The notes: generated by a model from the sequence alone, not told the origin. A stretch of 64,000 nt of DNA from Chryseobacterium sp. Leaf405 (GCF_001425355.1 NZ_LMQN01000012.1:163190-227189); one strand, 5' to 3'. Positions 22,954 to 32,941 are shown, counted from the stretch's first letter. Program-made: numbers and translations.

Positions 22954-23604
22954 ATGAAAAAAGTAGCCGTAATCGGAGCAACAGGTTTTGTGGGAACACA
23001 GGTAGTAAACGAATTGGTAAACAGAGGATACGCTGTTGAAGCTATTGTAAGAGATGTTTCAAAAGTTCAGCAGAACGACAACGTTATTGCAAAAAGTATC
23101 GACGTAAGTAATGTAGATGAATTAGCAGAAGCTTTAAAAGGAAATGATGCCGTAATCAGTACATTCAATGCAGGATGGACGAATCCAAATTTATATAATG
23201 ATTTCTTGACAGGATCAGAAAATATTGAAAAAGCAGTTGAAAATTCCGGGGTAAAAAGATTCATTACTGTTGGTGGAGCAGGAAGTCTTTTCATCGACGG
23301 AAATCAATTGGTAGACGGTCCGGATTTTCCGGCGGAAATCAAACCGGGAGCAACAGCAGCGAGAGATTATTTAAATAAAATTAAAGAAAATAATACGTTA
23401 GATTGGACGTTTTTCAGCCCTGCCATCGAAATGCATCAGGGAACAGCTGGAGTCAGAACAGGAAAATACAGAACGGCATTGGAAAATCCGGTATTTAATG
23501 AAGAGGGAAGAAGTGTACTTTCTGTGGAAGATGTTGCAGTAGTTTTAGTTGACGAATTAGAGCAGAATAATCACATTCGTGAGCGTTTTACAGCAGCTTA
23601 TTAA
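22954..23604 (+). CDS. NAD(P)-binding atypical SDR oxidoreductase
   Basis: A 216-residue Rossmann protein of the NAD(P)H-flavin reductase-like/atypical SDR type. The dinucleotide site is VAVIGATGFVGTQV at residues 4-17, followed by EAIVRD. VKRFITVGGAGSLFI marks the central strand. No classical YxxxK pair is obvious. A regulator-plus-reductase pair of this type is known in Bacillus (YwnA/YwnB). The upstream operator suggests derepression when the Rrf2 protein meets its signal, perhaps a reactive electrophile or oxidant; that signal is inference. Confidence 0.82.
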   Translation: MKKVAVIGATGFVGTQVVNELVNRGYAVEAIVRDVSKVQQNDNVIAKSIDVSNVDELAEALKGNDAVISTFNAGWTNPNLYNDFLTGSENIEKAVENSGVKRFITVGGAGSLFIDGNQLVDGPDFPAEIKPGATAARDYLNKIKENNTLDWTFFSPAIEMHQGTAGVRTGKYRTALENPVFNEEGRSVLSVEDVAVVLVDELEQNNHIRERFTAAY

Positions 23605-23637
23605 ATAACAATACTCTTGTTGAAAAACTTACGGCGG

Positions 23638-23673
23638 CACCAAAGGTGCCGCCGTAAGTCTCAATATATCAAT
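23638..23673 (-). terminator. GC-rich terminator of the M23 peptidase gene
   Basis: CTTACGGCGGCACC (23638-23651) and GGTGCCGCCGTAAG (23655-23668) form a perfect 14-bp stem with an AAA loop. On the minus strand it is followed by TTTTT. It also separates the convergent oxidoreductase gene. Confidence 0.85.
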
Positions 23674-23677
23674 CATT

Positions 23678-24688
23678 CTATAAATTCATAAACAACTTCG
23701 GATTCACCGGAGTATTATTTTTGTGTACTTCATAATGAAGGTGAGGTCCTGTAGAACGTCCCGAATTTCCAGATTTTGCAATCACCTGACCTACTTTTAT
23801 TTTATCATTCGTTTTAGCCACCAATTGTGACAAATGTCCATACAATGTTGCCAGGCCATTTCCGTGAGAAACGATAACACAATTTCCATAACCGCCTTTC
23901 TGACCGGAGAAAATAACGGTTCCGGCAGCAGTTGCAATAACATCAGATCCAAAAGGAACCGCAATATCCAATCCTTTATGAAACTGCATCTGGTCGGCTT
24001 CTGCGGGTGGGTTATTTTTTTCTGTTGATACTTTTGGAGAATTATTTGAAGCGACAGAAGTGGTAGATGGAGCAGATACGGCTGGTGTAGCTTTTGGCGT
24101 TACCATTACTTTCACTTGTCTTTTTTCCCCGTAACTGTCGGTTACTTCAATGATTTTTTCTACGGGTTCAACTTTTACTTCAGGTTTTGTCGTTGCTGCT
24201 AAAGGTTTTGCTGATGATGTAGTAGACTTTACCGAAGCAAATACAGTTTTGAATGGAATAGGGTTTTTTCTGATTCCGAAATTAGATGAAATATACCCTT
24301 CGGTTGGCATTCCAAGAGGAACCTGCGTCAATTTTTTTTGAAGATCCATCAGGTATTGACTGTATCGGTTGGCTTGTTTAGCAAGATAGATAGAATTCGA
24401 AATGCTGTCTTTGCTGAGAACTGTAACTTTTTCACTTGCAACATCTTTAGATTTCAAAAAAGAGTTCAGTTGTGTCACAGTCTGATCTACCAAAGTAAGA
24501 TCTGTCTTCATTTTTAAGTAATCTACACTGTCTTTTTCAGTGTTTATTTTTACAAGGTTTACTTCATAGTTTTTATCATCCTTCTGCGAATAAAGCTTTG
24601 CTATGAAAATCCCCTGTGCGAAAACTACTAGTAAAAGTCCTCCAAGAAGGATATTTACGTTCCTTTTACGGCTTAGAAATTTTTTCAT
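23678..24688 (-). CDS. M23-family peptidoglycan endopeptidase
   Basis: A 336-residue envelope protein. A single transmembrane helix lies near residues 10-30, followed by a coiled-coil-like region (about 35-140) and a low-complexity Thr/Lys/Pro linker (about 155-225). The LytM domain is at the C-terminus, with metal ligands in HKGLDIAVPFG and HLHYEV and the strand YGNCVIVSHGNGLATLYGHL. This layout is typical of cell-wall hydrolases that cut peptide cross-links in the periplasm. It is transcribed alone. Confidence 0.9.
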   Translation of the reverse strand: MKKFLSRKRNVNILLGGLLLVVFAQGIFIAKLYSQKDDKNYEVNLVKINTEKDSVDYLKMKTDLTLVDQTVTQLNSFLKSKDVASEKVTVLSKDSISNSIYLAKQANRYSQYLMDLQKKLTQVPLGMPTEGYISSNFGIRKNPIPFKTVFASVKSTTSSAKPLAATTKPEVKVEPVEKIIEVTDSYGEKRQVKVMVTPKATPAVSAPSTTSVASNNSPKVSTEKNNPPAEADQMQFHKGLDIAVPFGSDVIATAAGTVIFSGQKGGYGNCVIVSHGNGLATLYGHLSQLVAKTNDKIKVGQVIAKSGNSGRSTGPHLHYEVHKNNTPVNPKLFMNL

Positions 24689-24888
24689 TTTCTTCTTCTT
24701 AGTGTAATTAAACGGTTTTAAGGTTGCAAATTTAATTAAAAATAAACTTTGAGACCTATTTTTAACGAAACTTTAGTTATTTCTATAATTAACGGTTAAT
24801 TAGATATTTAATTGTATTGATGTGTTAATTTTATTTAAAAATGGTTATTATCATGTCTTTAAATATTTCGCTTCAATCTTTGTTTTAA

Positions 24889-24896
24889 TATATTTG
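24889..24896 (+). promoter_or_regulatory. -7 box of gpsA
   Basis: TATATTTG, a perfect TAnnTTTG box, 17 bases before the ATG at 24914. Confidence 0.5.
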
Positions 24897-24913
24897 CAGT
24901 TCACATTTCTATT

Positions 24914-25951
24914 ATGGCTAAAAAGAAAACCAATACAGAACCGAATCCTAAAAAGAACAAAAATGAAGTGGCAGTAGGTGTTGTCGGAAGCGGAAGTTTC
25001 GCAACGGCTATTGTGAAAATGCTTGTTGAAAATTGTAAAGTCGTGCATTGGTGCGTAAGGAGTGAGTATGTAAAGGGGGCAATCGAACAGCGAGGTCACA
25101 ATCCAAGTTATCTTACAGCGGTAAATTTTAATTTGAAGAATTTAAAACTGACAACCGATATCAACGAATTGGTTTCTGCTTGTGATATTATCGTTTTGGC
25201 TACTCCGTCTATCTATCTTTCGGATACGATGGATAAAATGAACTGTGAGTATAAAGATAAAATTTTCGTTTCTGCAATTAAAGGAATTATTCCAAAAGTA
25301 AACGATGTCGTGGCGCATTATTTAAGAGACGAGTTTAAAATAGGTTTCAGAAATCAGGCAGTGATTGCCGGTCCTTGTCATGCCGAGGAAGTCGCCATGG
25401 AAAGACTTTCTTATCTTACAGTAGCAACGGTGGAAGACGAAACTTCTCAAAAATTGCTGGACATCTTTAATTCTGATTTTATTAAAATGCATTCCAGTAA
25501 AGATATTTTAGGAAATGAATACAGTGCGATTCTGAAGAATATTTTTGCCATCGGAGCAGGAATTGCAAGCGGTTTAGGGTACGGGGATAACTTTACTGCA
25601 GTTTTCGTTTCAAATGCAATCCGTGAAATGGAAACTTTCCTTGAAGCCATTTATGAAGCGCCGAGAGATGTGAATGAAAGTGCTTATTTAGGAGATTTAT
25701 TGGTAACGGCCTATTCATTATTTTCACGAAACAGAAGCTTAGGAAACCTCATAGGAAAAGGGTATACCGTAAAATCTGCCATTCAGTCGATGAATATGGT
25801 TGCAGAGGGATATTACGCTGCAGATTCTATTTATAAAACAGCAAAACAGAAAAATCTGGAACTTCCGATTATTGATACGATTTACGGAATTTTGTATGAA
25901 GGGAAAAATGCAGAAAAACAATTCAAAAAGTTAACGACTAAGTTAAATTAA
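24914..25951 (+). CDS. gpsA: NAD(P)H-dependent glycerol-3-phosphate dehydrogenase
   Basis: A 345-residue protein that makes glycerol-3-phosphate from dihydroxyacetone phosphate for phospholipid synthesis. A Lys-rich N-terminal extension (residues 1-22) precedes the Rossmann site GVVGSGSFATA. ATPSIYL, SAIKGI, and IAGPCHAEEVA follow the family pattern, and the catalytic-domain segment NEYSAILKN is present. The fingerprint ends in A instead of the classical third G (GSFATA), as in other Bacteroidota GpsA proteins. It is cytosolic and monocistronic. Confidence 0.9.
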   Translation: MAKKKTNTEPNPKKNKNEVAVGVVGSGSFATAIVKMLVENCKVVHWCVRSEYVKGAIEQRGHNPSYLTAVNFNLKNLKLTTDINELVSACDIIVLATPSIYLSDTMDKMNCEYKDKIFVSAIKGIIPKVNDVVAHYLRDEFKIGFRNQAVIAGPCHAEEVAMERLSYLTVATVEDETSQKLLDIFNSDFIKMHSSKDILGNEYSAILKNIFAIGAGIASGLGYGDNFTAVFVSNAIREMETFLEAIYEAPRDVNESAYLGDLLVTAYSLFSRNRSLGNLIGKGYTVKSAIQSMNMVAEGYYAADSIYKTAKQKNLELPIIDTIYGILYEGKNAEKQFKKLTTKLN

Positions 25952-26173
25952 TAGAATATTTAACAGATTGAATAGGTAAGTTCATTCAATTTGTCGAGAT
26001 GTTTAGAAAAGTAATTTGATTAATCGTTTCAATTCCTGTTAATCGATAATTTCCATCGTATTATTTAGTATAATAAAAACTTTATTTTCTATCCCGAAAT
26101 TCATTGTTAAAATTTTGAAACGGTCTGTGGTTATTAAAAACTTTTACCGAAATTTGATGTAAAATTTAGTTTT

Positions 26174-27676
26174 ATGCCACACCTTATAAGCAGAACACCA
26201 AAACCAAAATACGACGTCGTGTTAATTGGAGGTGGGATAATGAGTGCAACATTAGCAACATTACTTCATGAATTTGATCCTAATCTTGAAATTGCTATTT
26301 TTGAAAGATTGGGAAGGTTTGCCAAAGAAAGTACAGCAGCCTGGAATAATGCAGGAACAGGTCACTCAGCATTTTGTGAGCTTAATTATACTCCTGAAAA
26401 ACCGGATGGAACCATCGAGATTTCCAAAGCGGAAAGCATCGCCGAACAGTTTGAAATTTCAAAGCAATTCTGGTCATATTTAGTTGCCAAAGGATATATT
26501 AAAGAACCTAAAGATTTTATTAATTCGTGTCCGCACATGAGTTTGGTTTTCGGTGAAAAAGATGCTGAATATCTTAAAAAACGTCATGATAAAATGTCAG
26601 AATCTGCTCTATTTAAAGGAATGGAATTCTCAACTGATCATGATAAACTGAAAGAATGGATTCCATTGGTGATGAGCAAAAGAAACCAATCGGAAGTAAT
26701 GGCAGCGACTAAAATGGATTTGGGAACCGACGTAAATTTCGGAACGCTGACAAGAAAAATGGGGAGACATTTGCTGGAAGATTCCAATGTTGAGGTTTTC
26801 TTGTATCATGAGGTAAAAGATGTCGATCCAAAACAAAACGGAACGTGGGGAATGAAAGTGAAAGACAGAATAAACAATCATAAACAGGAAGTTGAAGCAG
26901 ATTTTGTATTCATCGGAGCCGGTGGTTACGCATTGCAATTGCTTGAAAGTTCGGACATCAAAGAAAGTGAAGGCTACGGAGGTTTTCCAGTTTCCGGGCA
27001 ATGGCTGGTAACTCACAATCAGGAATTGGTGGCAAAGCATCAGGCAAAAGTGTATACACAGGCAACTGTTGATGCTCCGCCAATGTCTGTCCCTCACTTA
27101 GATTTAAGAATTATTGATGGTGAAAAGGCTCTTCTTTTCGGACCTTTTGCAGGATTTTCAACTAAATTTTTAAAAGAGGGCAGTTACCTGGATTTACCTG
27201 AAAGCGTGAATACAAAAAACTTAAGATCCCTTGTGGGAGCATGGTGGCATAATCTTCCTTTAACGAAATATCTGATTCAGCAAGTTGCCATGACAAAAGC
27301 TCAGAGAATTCAGCATTTAAGAGAATTTATTAAAGATGCAAAAGAAGAAGACTGGGAATTGAAAATTGCCGGACAAAGAGTTCAGGTCATTAAAAAAGAT
27401 GAAAAAACCGGTGGGAAATTAGAATTCGGAACCGAGGTTGTAGTGAATAAATCAGGTACCATTGCCTCATTATTAGGGGCCTCTCCAGGAGCATCAACAG
27501 CAGTTTATGCGATGCTGAATGTGCTTGAGAAATGCTTCCCAGAAAAGCTTCACGGAGAATGGAATGAAAAACTATTGGAAATGATTCCTTCTTACGGTCA
27601 GAAATTAGCAGAGAATCCTGAACTTACCGAAAAAGTAAGAAATTACTCGAAAGAAAAATTAGAACTTGAATATTAA
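26174..27676 (+). CDS. mqo: Malate:quinone oxidoreductase
   Basis: A 500-residue FAD enzyme of the peripheral inner membrane that oxidises malate to oxaloacetate and reduces quinone. The FAD-binding site is VVLIGGGIMSATLATLL near residues 15-31, with ERL at the end of the second strand. AAWNNAGTGHSAFCELNYTP, FVFIGAGGYAL and the C-terminal LLGASPGASTAV are family hallmarks. Length is normal. It feeds the quinone pool from the TCA cycle and is transcribed alone; the 220 bases upstream show no clear extra element. Confidence 0.95.
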   Translation: MPHLISRTPKPKYDVVLIGGGIMSATLATLLHEFDPNLEIAIFERLGRFAKESTAAWNNAGTGHSAFCELNYTPEKPDGTIEISKAESIAEQFEISKQFWSYLVAKGYIKEPKDFINSCPHMSLVFGEKDAEYLKKRHDKMSESALFKGMEFSTDHDKLKEWIPLVMSKRNQSEVMAATKMDLGTDVNFGTLTRKMGRHLLEDSNVEVFLYHEVKDVDPKQNGTWGMKVKDRINNHKQEVEADFVFIGAGGYALQLLESSDIKESEGYGGFPVSGQWLVTHNQELVAKHQAKVYTQATVDAPPMSVPHLDLRIIDGEKALLFGPFAGFSTKFLKEGSYLDLPESVNTKNLRSLVGAWWHNLPLTKYLIQQVAMTKAQRIQHLREFIKDAKEEDWELKIAGQRVQVIKKDEKTGGKLEFGTEVVVNKSGTIASLLGASPGASTAVYAMLNVLEKCFPEKLHGEWNEKLLEMIPSYGQKLAENPELTEKVRNYSKEKLELEY

Positions 27677-27686
27677 AAAGTGAATG

Positions 27687-27738
27687 GTAAATGGTCAATT
27701 GTGAATTTAAAAAATTGACCATTCACTATTGACCATAA
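27687..27738. repeat. Inverted repeat with direct-repeat flanks
   Basis: AATGGTCAATT and AATTGACCATT form an 11-bp stem between mqo and the next gene. The flanking words GTGAATGGT, ATTCACTATT and GACCAT repeat the same motif. It could end the mqo transcript or be a small dispersed palindromic repeat. Confidence 0.5.
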
Positions 27739-27742
27739 AATT

Positions 27743-28144
27743 ATGTCTGAAACACTCGTAAAACCAATCATTGTAAAAGAACTTCTGGAATCTCTTCAGG
27801 CGAAAGTGCAGGAAGAGCAGCAAGTCATTGTGCATTGTTGTTTTCCCGCATCACCATTTTTAGGAAATCTGATCAGAATCTGGAATTCAACCTACCTTAT
27901 TGATAATCAGTCTGATCATGAAAGTAAATTAATTCATGCAGAGAATATCACTATTTATCCCAATTGGACACCTGTTCCTTTTATGAGAGATTTCTGGTTT
28001 ACATTGGTTTTTTCCGGACTTCCAAAAGATTGTAAAAGTTTTGATTTAAAAGAAGTCATTCCCGAAGAAGGCGGTTTTTTTGTGGAATCTATTAAAAGAA
28101 ACTCCTCGGACGTTTATCGTGTGAAAATTTCTGAATCTTTTTAA
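27743..28144 (+). CDS. Hypothetical cytosolic protein
   Basis: A 133-residue protein without signal peptide or membrane segment. Noticeable segments are VIVHCCFPASPFLGNLIRIW and YPNWTPVPFMRDFWFTLVF, both rich in aromatic residues. I do not recognise the family. It begins about 65 bases after mqo and ends 15 bases before a DUF1684 gene on the same strand, so these two are probably co-transcribed. Confidence 0.6.
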   Translation: MSETLVKPIIVKELLESLQAKVQEEQQVIVHCCFPASPFLGNLIRIWNSTYLIDNQSDHESKLIHAENITIYPNWTPVPFMRDFWFTLVFSGLPKDCKSFDLKEVIPEEGGFFVESIKRNSSDVYRVKISESF

Positions 28145-28159
28145 TTTATTTAAAAATCA

Positions 28160-28774
28160 ATGAAAAAATATATATTGATATTCTTACTTCTTCCTTTGTT
28201 TATCTTTTCCCAAAAAGATTCTAAAGAAGATTTTGAAGTTAAAAAATTTCAGAAAGAACTGAATGAAGAATATTTAAATCCTAAAGAAACGCCTTTGCGT
28301 GGAGATAATTTCACGAATTTTAAAGCGCACCCTTTCTTTCCGATTGATTCAAAATACAGAGTGACGGCAAAGTTTGCAAAAACTGAAAATGCGGAACCGT
28401 TCGAATTACCCACATCTTCAGGAAAAACAAAATCGTACAGAGAATATGGTAAAGCAACGTTTGAATTAGACGGAAAATCTTACACTTTAACATTGTATCA
28501 AAGTTTAGCTTTAATTAAACAGAAGAAATATAAAGATTATTTATTCCTGCCTTTCCGTGATGCTACGAATGAAAAAGAAACCTACGGCGGCGGAAAATAT
28601 ATGGATTTAACAATTCCCAAAGGAAATACAATTGTTTTGGATTTCAACAAATCTTATCAGCCTTACTGCGCATACAATGCATACGATTACAACTGCCCGA
28701 TTGTTCCTGAGGAAAATAAATTGCCGGTAGAAATTCGTGCGGGAGTGATGTATGAAGATATCTATCATCATTAA
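28160..28774 (+). CDS. DUF1684-family secreted protein
   Basis: A 204-residue protein with a signal peptide (KKYILIFLLLPLFIFSQ). The mature part matches the DUF1684 pattern: HPFFPIDSKYRV early, then a beta-rich body and the terminal signature NKSYQPYCAYNAYDYNCPIVPEEN followed by RAGVMYE (read here in pieces). Function is not established; members are predicted periplasmic or exported. The next gene, a GNAT acetyltransferase, starts three bases after the stop codon. Confidence 0.75.
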   Translation: MKKYILIFLLLPLFIFSQKDSKEDFEVKKFQKELNEEYLNPKETPLRGDNFTNFKAHPFFPIDSKYRVTAKFAKTENAEPFELPTSSGKTKSYREYGKATFELDGKSYTLTLYQSLALIKQKKYKDYLFLPFRDATNEKETYGGGKYMDLTIPKGNTIVLDFNKSYQPYCAYNAYDYNCPIVPEENKLPVEIRAGVMYEDIYHH

Positions 28775-28777
28775 TGT

Positions 28778-29251
28778 ATGGTTAGCTTACGATTTTTCAA
28801 TCAAGAGGATTTTCCTGATTTAAATTATCCACTGACCGAACTTCAGTTGGAATATACTTCATCCGCCGAATTTGCATTAAAAAGAATTGCAGAAAGAAAC
28901 ACCGATTTAGAATTTCCTGTCACCATTTTCAAAAATAAAAAACCTGTAGGCTTTTTCACCTTAGATTTTGGTGAAGATAAATTGGATATAACTGATAATC
29001 AAAATTCAACATTGTTACGATCATTATCCATCAATCCTGAATTACAGGGACAAGGAATCGGAAAAGTTGCCATGCTTAAAATCGACGATTTTATTAAAGA
29101 AAATTTCAAAGACTGTAAAGAAATTGTTTTAGCTGTAAATCAAAACAATATTTCTGCTTACGAATTATATCTAAAAGTCGGTTATCAATATGACGGAAAA
29201 AACCGAATGGGCAGGAGCGGAATGCAATATTTAATGTACAAAAAACTTTAA
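28778..29251 (+). CDS. GNAT-family N-acetyltransferase
   Basis: A 157-residue acetyltransferase. The acetyl-CoA pyrophosphate loop is LQGQGIGKVAM (about residues 90-100), preceded by LRSLSINPEL and followed by VNQNNISAYELYLKVGY, the usual C-terminal motif. The acceptor (small molecule, antibiotic or protein) cannot be predicted. It is packed behind the DUF1684 gene with three bases between them. Confidence 0.85.
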   Translation: MVSLRFFNQEDFPDLNYPLTELQLEYTSSAEFALKRIAERNTDLEFPVTIFKNKKPVGFFTLDFGEDKLDITDNQNSTLLRSLSINPELQGQGIGKVAMLKIDDFIKENFKDCKEIVLAVNQNNISAYELYLKVGYQYDGKNRMGRSGMQYLMYKKL

Positions 29252-29325
29252 GAAATTTTTAATTCAAAATTTTCATGTTTGGCGTGATACTTTCAACTAA
29301 ATTTGAGTAACATCAAATAATAAAT

Positions 29326-30135
29326 ATGGAAATATCACTTCGCAATCAGGTTGCCGTGGTCACAGGAGCATCCAGCGGCATTGGTTCAGGAATCGCAAAA
29401 TCGTTGGCTTCAGCAGGGGCAACAATCATTGTCAATCATTCTTCTGAAAGATCTACCGACGAAGCAAAAGCTGTTTTAAAAGAAATTACCGATGCCGGCG
29501 GAAACGGAATTACCTATCAATGTGATGTTTCCAAAGAAGACCAGGTCGTAAAAATGTTTCAGGATGTAGTATCACAATTTGGGACGGTAGATATTCTCAT
29601 CAATAATGCAGGCGTTCAGAAAGATGCAAAATTTACAGAAATGACACTTGATCAATGGAATACTGTCATCGGAATCAATTTGACGGGTCAGTTTCTGTGC
29701 GCAAGAGAAGCCATCAAAGAATTTCTTCGCCGTGGTATCGATACTTCTCGTTCCGTCGCTTGCGGAAAAATCATTCATATCAGTTCAGTTCACGAAATTA
29801 TTCCGTGGGCGGGTCATGCCAATTATGCTTCGAGCAAAGGAGCGATCAGAATGTTGATGCAGACCTTGGCTCAGGAATATGGTGCAGATAAAATTAGAAT
29901 CAATTCTATCTGTCCGGGAGCTATTCAAACGCCTATTAATAAAGATGCCTGGAGTACTCCGGAAGCTTTAAACTCATTATTAAACTTAATTCCTTACAAC
30001 AGAATCGGGCAGCCGCAGGATATTGGAAATCTGGCAGCTTTTATTGCCAGTGATCTTGCAGATTACATTACCGGAACGAGTATTTTCGTAGATGGTGGAA
30101 TGACAACTTTTGAAAGTTTTTCAACGGGTGGATAA
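29326..30135 (+). CDS. SDR-family oxidoreductase, glucose 1-dehydrogenase-like
   Basis: A 269-residue classical short-chain dehydrogenase. It has the cofactor motif TGASSGIGSGIA, the NNAG motif, a catalytic Ser in HISSVHE and the YASSK active site, and it ends in a DGGMTTF segment typical of glucose 1-dehydrogenase-like enzymes. It probably oxidises a sugar or polyol with NAD(P). The GH63-type glucosidase gene follows after a dispersed repeat, and the two may act in series on a glucoside, which is inference from position. Confidence 0.88.
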   Translation: MEISLRNQVAVVTGASSGIGSGIAKSLASAGATIIVNHSSERSTDEAKAVLKEITDAGGNGITYQCDVSKEDQVVKMFQDVVSQFGTVDILINNAGVQKDAKFTEMTLDQWNTVIGINLTGQFLCAREAIKEFLRRGIDTSRSVACGKIIHISSVHEIIPWAGHANYASSKGAIRMLMQTLAQEYGADKIRINSICPGAIQTPINKDAWSTPEALNSLLNLIPYNRIGQPQDIGNLAAFIASDLADYITGTSIFVDGGMTTFESFSTGG

Positions 30136-30140
30136 CTTTT

Positions 30141-30240
30141 TGGCGCACATTTCCGGCTTTCACTACTCGCTTTTTTGTACTTTGGCTTTTCCCTCGGCTT
30201 ACAAAAAGAGCTCAGACAGGCCGTTCAATCCGGGGCGCAG
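30141..30240. repeat. Dispersed hairpin repeat, copy 2 (about 100 bp)
   Basis: The element begins TGGCGCACATTTCCGGCTTT and ends AATCCGGGGCGCAG. Inner arms CTCGCTTTTTTGT and ACAAAAAGAGCTC fold it into a long imperfect hairpin. Layout and several words match copy 1 at 5352-5441. It sits between the SDR and glucosidase genes. Confidence 0.65.
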
Positions 30241-30286
30241 TCAGTCGTAATTTCAACAGCAATTTTTTTATTAAATTTTATTCAAA

Positions 30287-32941
30287 ATGAATTCCGAAAA
30301 AGAAAGACTATCCGATGTTACCTGGAAAAAATGGGGACCTTACGTCAGCAACCGTGAATGGGGCGTTGTACGTGAAGATTACAGCGCAGATGGCGATGCG
30401 TGGAATTACACCAATCACGATATTGCCGAAGCAAAAACCTACCGCTGGGGCGAAGAAGGAATTTGCGGAATTTGTGATGATCTCCAAAAGCTGGTTGTTT
30501 CCGTAGGATTTTGGAATAAAAAGGATAAAATGGTGAAAGAGCGGTTCTTTGGTTTGTCAAACGAACAGGGAAATCATGGTGAAGATGTAAAAGAATATTT
30601 TTATTATTTGGATTCTACACCGACGCATTCTTACATGAAGATGCTGTACAAATATCCTCAAAATACCTTTCCTTATGATGATCTGATTACAAAAAATGCA
30701 CAGAGAAGCAAACAGGAAACGGAATACGAACTAATCGACACCGGAATTTTTGATAAAAATGAATACTTCGATATTTTTATTGAATATGCTAAAGAAAGTC
30801 AAAGTGATATTTTAGTCAAACTGACGATCGTCAACAAATCTGAGAATGCAGCTCCGTTACTTATTTTGCCGACAATTTGGTTCAGAAATACTTGGAGTTG
30901 GGGTTATGATAATTACAAACCACAAATGAATTCCGAGGATGGGAATTCTATAAAGATCAACCATAAAGATTTACAGGTAAAAAATATGTATGCAAAACAA
31001 TCTGAAAAAGTTCTGTTTTGCGACAATGAAACTAATAACGAAAGACTTTATCAATCTTCAAACAAATCAAAATATACCAAAGACGGAATCAATGATTTTG
31101 TCATTAACGGAAATTCGCAATCAGTCAATTCCAGAAACATAGGAACAAAAGCATCATTTTTAATTGATGAAAATTTTCAGCCAAAAGAAACAAAAACTTT
31201 TGAATTCAGGATTTCAGATAAAGACTTAAATCAACCTTTTAAAGATTTCGACGAAATTCTTACAGCGAGACAAAATGATGCAGAAGAATTTTATGAAGAA
31301 ATTCAGGACGGAATAACTACGGATGATGAAAAACTGGTTCAGCGACAGGCTTTTGCAGGAATGCTCTGGAACAAAATGTTTTATCATTACAACGTTGAAA
31401 AATGGCTGATAGGTGATCCCGCAGAGCCGACACCGCCAAAATCCCGAGAAAAAATCCGTAATTTTAATTGGAAACACCTCAACAATGACCACATCATTTC
31501 GATGCCCGACAAGTGGGAATATCCTTGGTATGCGACTTGGGATCTGGCGTTTCACACGATAAGCTTTTCATTAATAGATCCGGATTTTGCCAAACATCAG
31601 CTGAAATTGTTTCTTTTTGAATGGTATATGCATCCAAACGGGCAGCTTCCGGCCTATGAATGGAATTTTAACGATGTCAATCCGCCGGTTCATGCATGGG
31701 CAGTCTTCAGAGTTTTTAAAATTGATGAATATTTAAAAGGGAAACCGGATATAGAATTCCTTGAAAGTGCTTTTCAAAAACTGCTGATGAATTTTACCTG
31801 GTGGGTTAACAAAAAAGATAATAACGGGAATAATATTTTTGAAGGCGGGTTTTTAGGATTGGATAATATTGGTGTCTTTGACCGAAATATGAAGCTGCCG
31901 AATGGCGAACACCTGGAACAGTCCGACGGAACAAGCTGGATGGCAATGTTTGCCTTAAATATGATGAGAATTTCTTTAGAATTGGCACTTTATAACAATG
32001 TTTATGAAGAAATGGCGATGAAATTTTTTGAACATTTTCTTGCAATTGCCAATTCTCTTGCCAATATGGGCGATGAATGTTTCAGTCTTTGGGACGAAGA
32101 AGACGAATTTTTCTATGATGCCATTGCTTCTGATGATGGAAATCATATGTATCTGAAATTGAGATCGATTGTGGGGTTAATTCCTATTTTCGCTGTTGAG
32201 GTAATTGATGATGAAATGATTGAAAAGCTTCCAAATTTTAAGAAAAGAATGAACTGGATCTTGGAAAATAAGCCCGAACTGGCAGCCTTGGTCTCGCATT
32301 GGGAAGTAAAAGGTGATGAATCTAAACATTTGCTTTCACTTTTACGGGGTCACCGTTTAAAAAGACTATTAAGCAGAATGCTTGATCCTGAACAGTTTTT
32401 AAGTGAATTTGGAGTTCGTGCTCTGTCAAAAGAATATGAAAAAAATCCTTTCAATATAAACCTGAACGGAAACGATTTTACGATAAAGTATACACCGGCA
32501 GAAAGTGATAGCGGGCTTTTCGGTGGGAACAGCAATTGGCGCGGGCCGATTTGGTTTCCTATTAATTTTTTATTGATCGAAAGCCTGCAGCGGTTTTTCT
32601 TTTATTACAGTCCTGATTTTTTGGTTGAATATCCTACAGGAAGCGGAAATTATCTGAATTTAGACCAGATTGCCGATGCTTTAAGTAAAAGATTATCAAA
32701 ATTATTTTTAAAAGATGAAAATGGAAATCGTCCTTTTAATAACCAATATCCAAGATTTCAAACCGATCCGGATTTTAAAGATTATATTTTGTTTTACGAA
32801 TATTTTCACGGAGACAGCGGTCGTGGAGTAGGAGCTTCTCACCAGACGGGTTGGACGGGTTTAATTGCGAAAATTCTGATGCCGAGATTTTCCAAAAAAG
32901 AAATCGCAGAATCTGAAACTGAAATGCCGGATGATAAATAA
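30287..32941 (+). CDS. GH63-type glucosidase / MGH1-like glycoside hydrolase
   Basis: An 884-residue (alpha/alpha)6-barrel glycosidase resembling bacterial GH63 and mannosylglycerate-hydrolase-like enzymes. The N-terminal 330 residues form a beta-rich domain. The catalytic region has EYPWYATWDLAFHT, with the likely acid Asp, HAWAVFRV, and near the end YEYFHGDSGRGVGASHQTGW with a candidate Glu base. There is no signal peptide, so it acts in the cytosol on a glucoside or trehalose-like compatible solute. The ATG at 30287 follows the dispersed repeat by 46 bases. Substrate is not readable. Confidence 0.8.
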   Translation: MNSEKERLSDVTWKKWGPYVSNREWGVVREDYSADGDAWNYTNHDIAEAKTYRWGEEGICGICDDLQKLVVSVGFWNKKDKMVKERFFGLSNEQGNHGEDVKEYFYYLDSTPTHSYMKMLYKYPQNTFPYDDLITKNAQRSKQETEYELIDTGIFDKNEYFDIFIEYAKESQSDILVKLTIVNKSENAAPLLILPTIWFRNTWSWGYDNYKPQMNSEDGNSIKINHKDLQVKNMYAKQSEKVLFCDNETNNERLYQSSNKSKYTKDGINDFVINGNSQSVNSRNIGTKASFLIDENFQPKETKTFEFRISDKDLNQPFKDFDEILTARQNDAEEFYEEIQDGITTDDEKLVQRQAFAGMLWNKMFYHYNVEKWLIGDPAEPTPPKSREKIRNFNWKHLNNDHIISMPDKWEYPWYATWDLAFHTISFSLIDPDFAKHQLKLFLFEWYMHPNGQLPAYEWNFNDVNPPVHAWAVFRVFKIDEYLKGKPDIEFLESAFQKLLMNFTWWVNKKDNNGNNIFEGGFLGLDNIGVFDRNMKLPNGEHLEQSDGTSWMAMFALNMMRISLELALYNNVYEEMAMKFFEHFLAIANSLANMGDECFSLWDEEDEFFYDAIASDDGNHMYLKLRSIVGLIPIFAVEVIDDEMIEKLPNFKKRMNWILENKPELAALVSHWEVKGDESKHLLSLLRGHRLKRLLSRMLDPEQFLSEFGVRALSKEYEKNPFNINLNGNDFTIKYTPAESDSGLFGGNSNWRGPIWFPINFLLIESLQRFFFYYSPDFLVEYPTGSGNYLNLDQIADALSKRLSKLFLKDENGNRPFNNQYPRFQTDPDFKDYILFYEYFHGDSGRGVGASHQTGWTGLIAKILMPRFSKKEIAESETEMPDDK

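Noticed and set aside
30175..30357. Small plus-strand frame within the dispersed repeat
   Set aside because: It runs through the hairpin repeat and into the glucosidase gene in another frame, and has no family resemblance.
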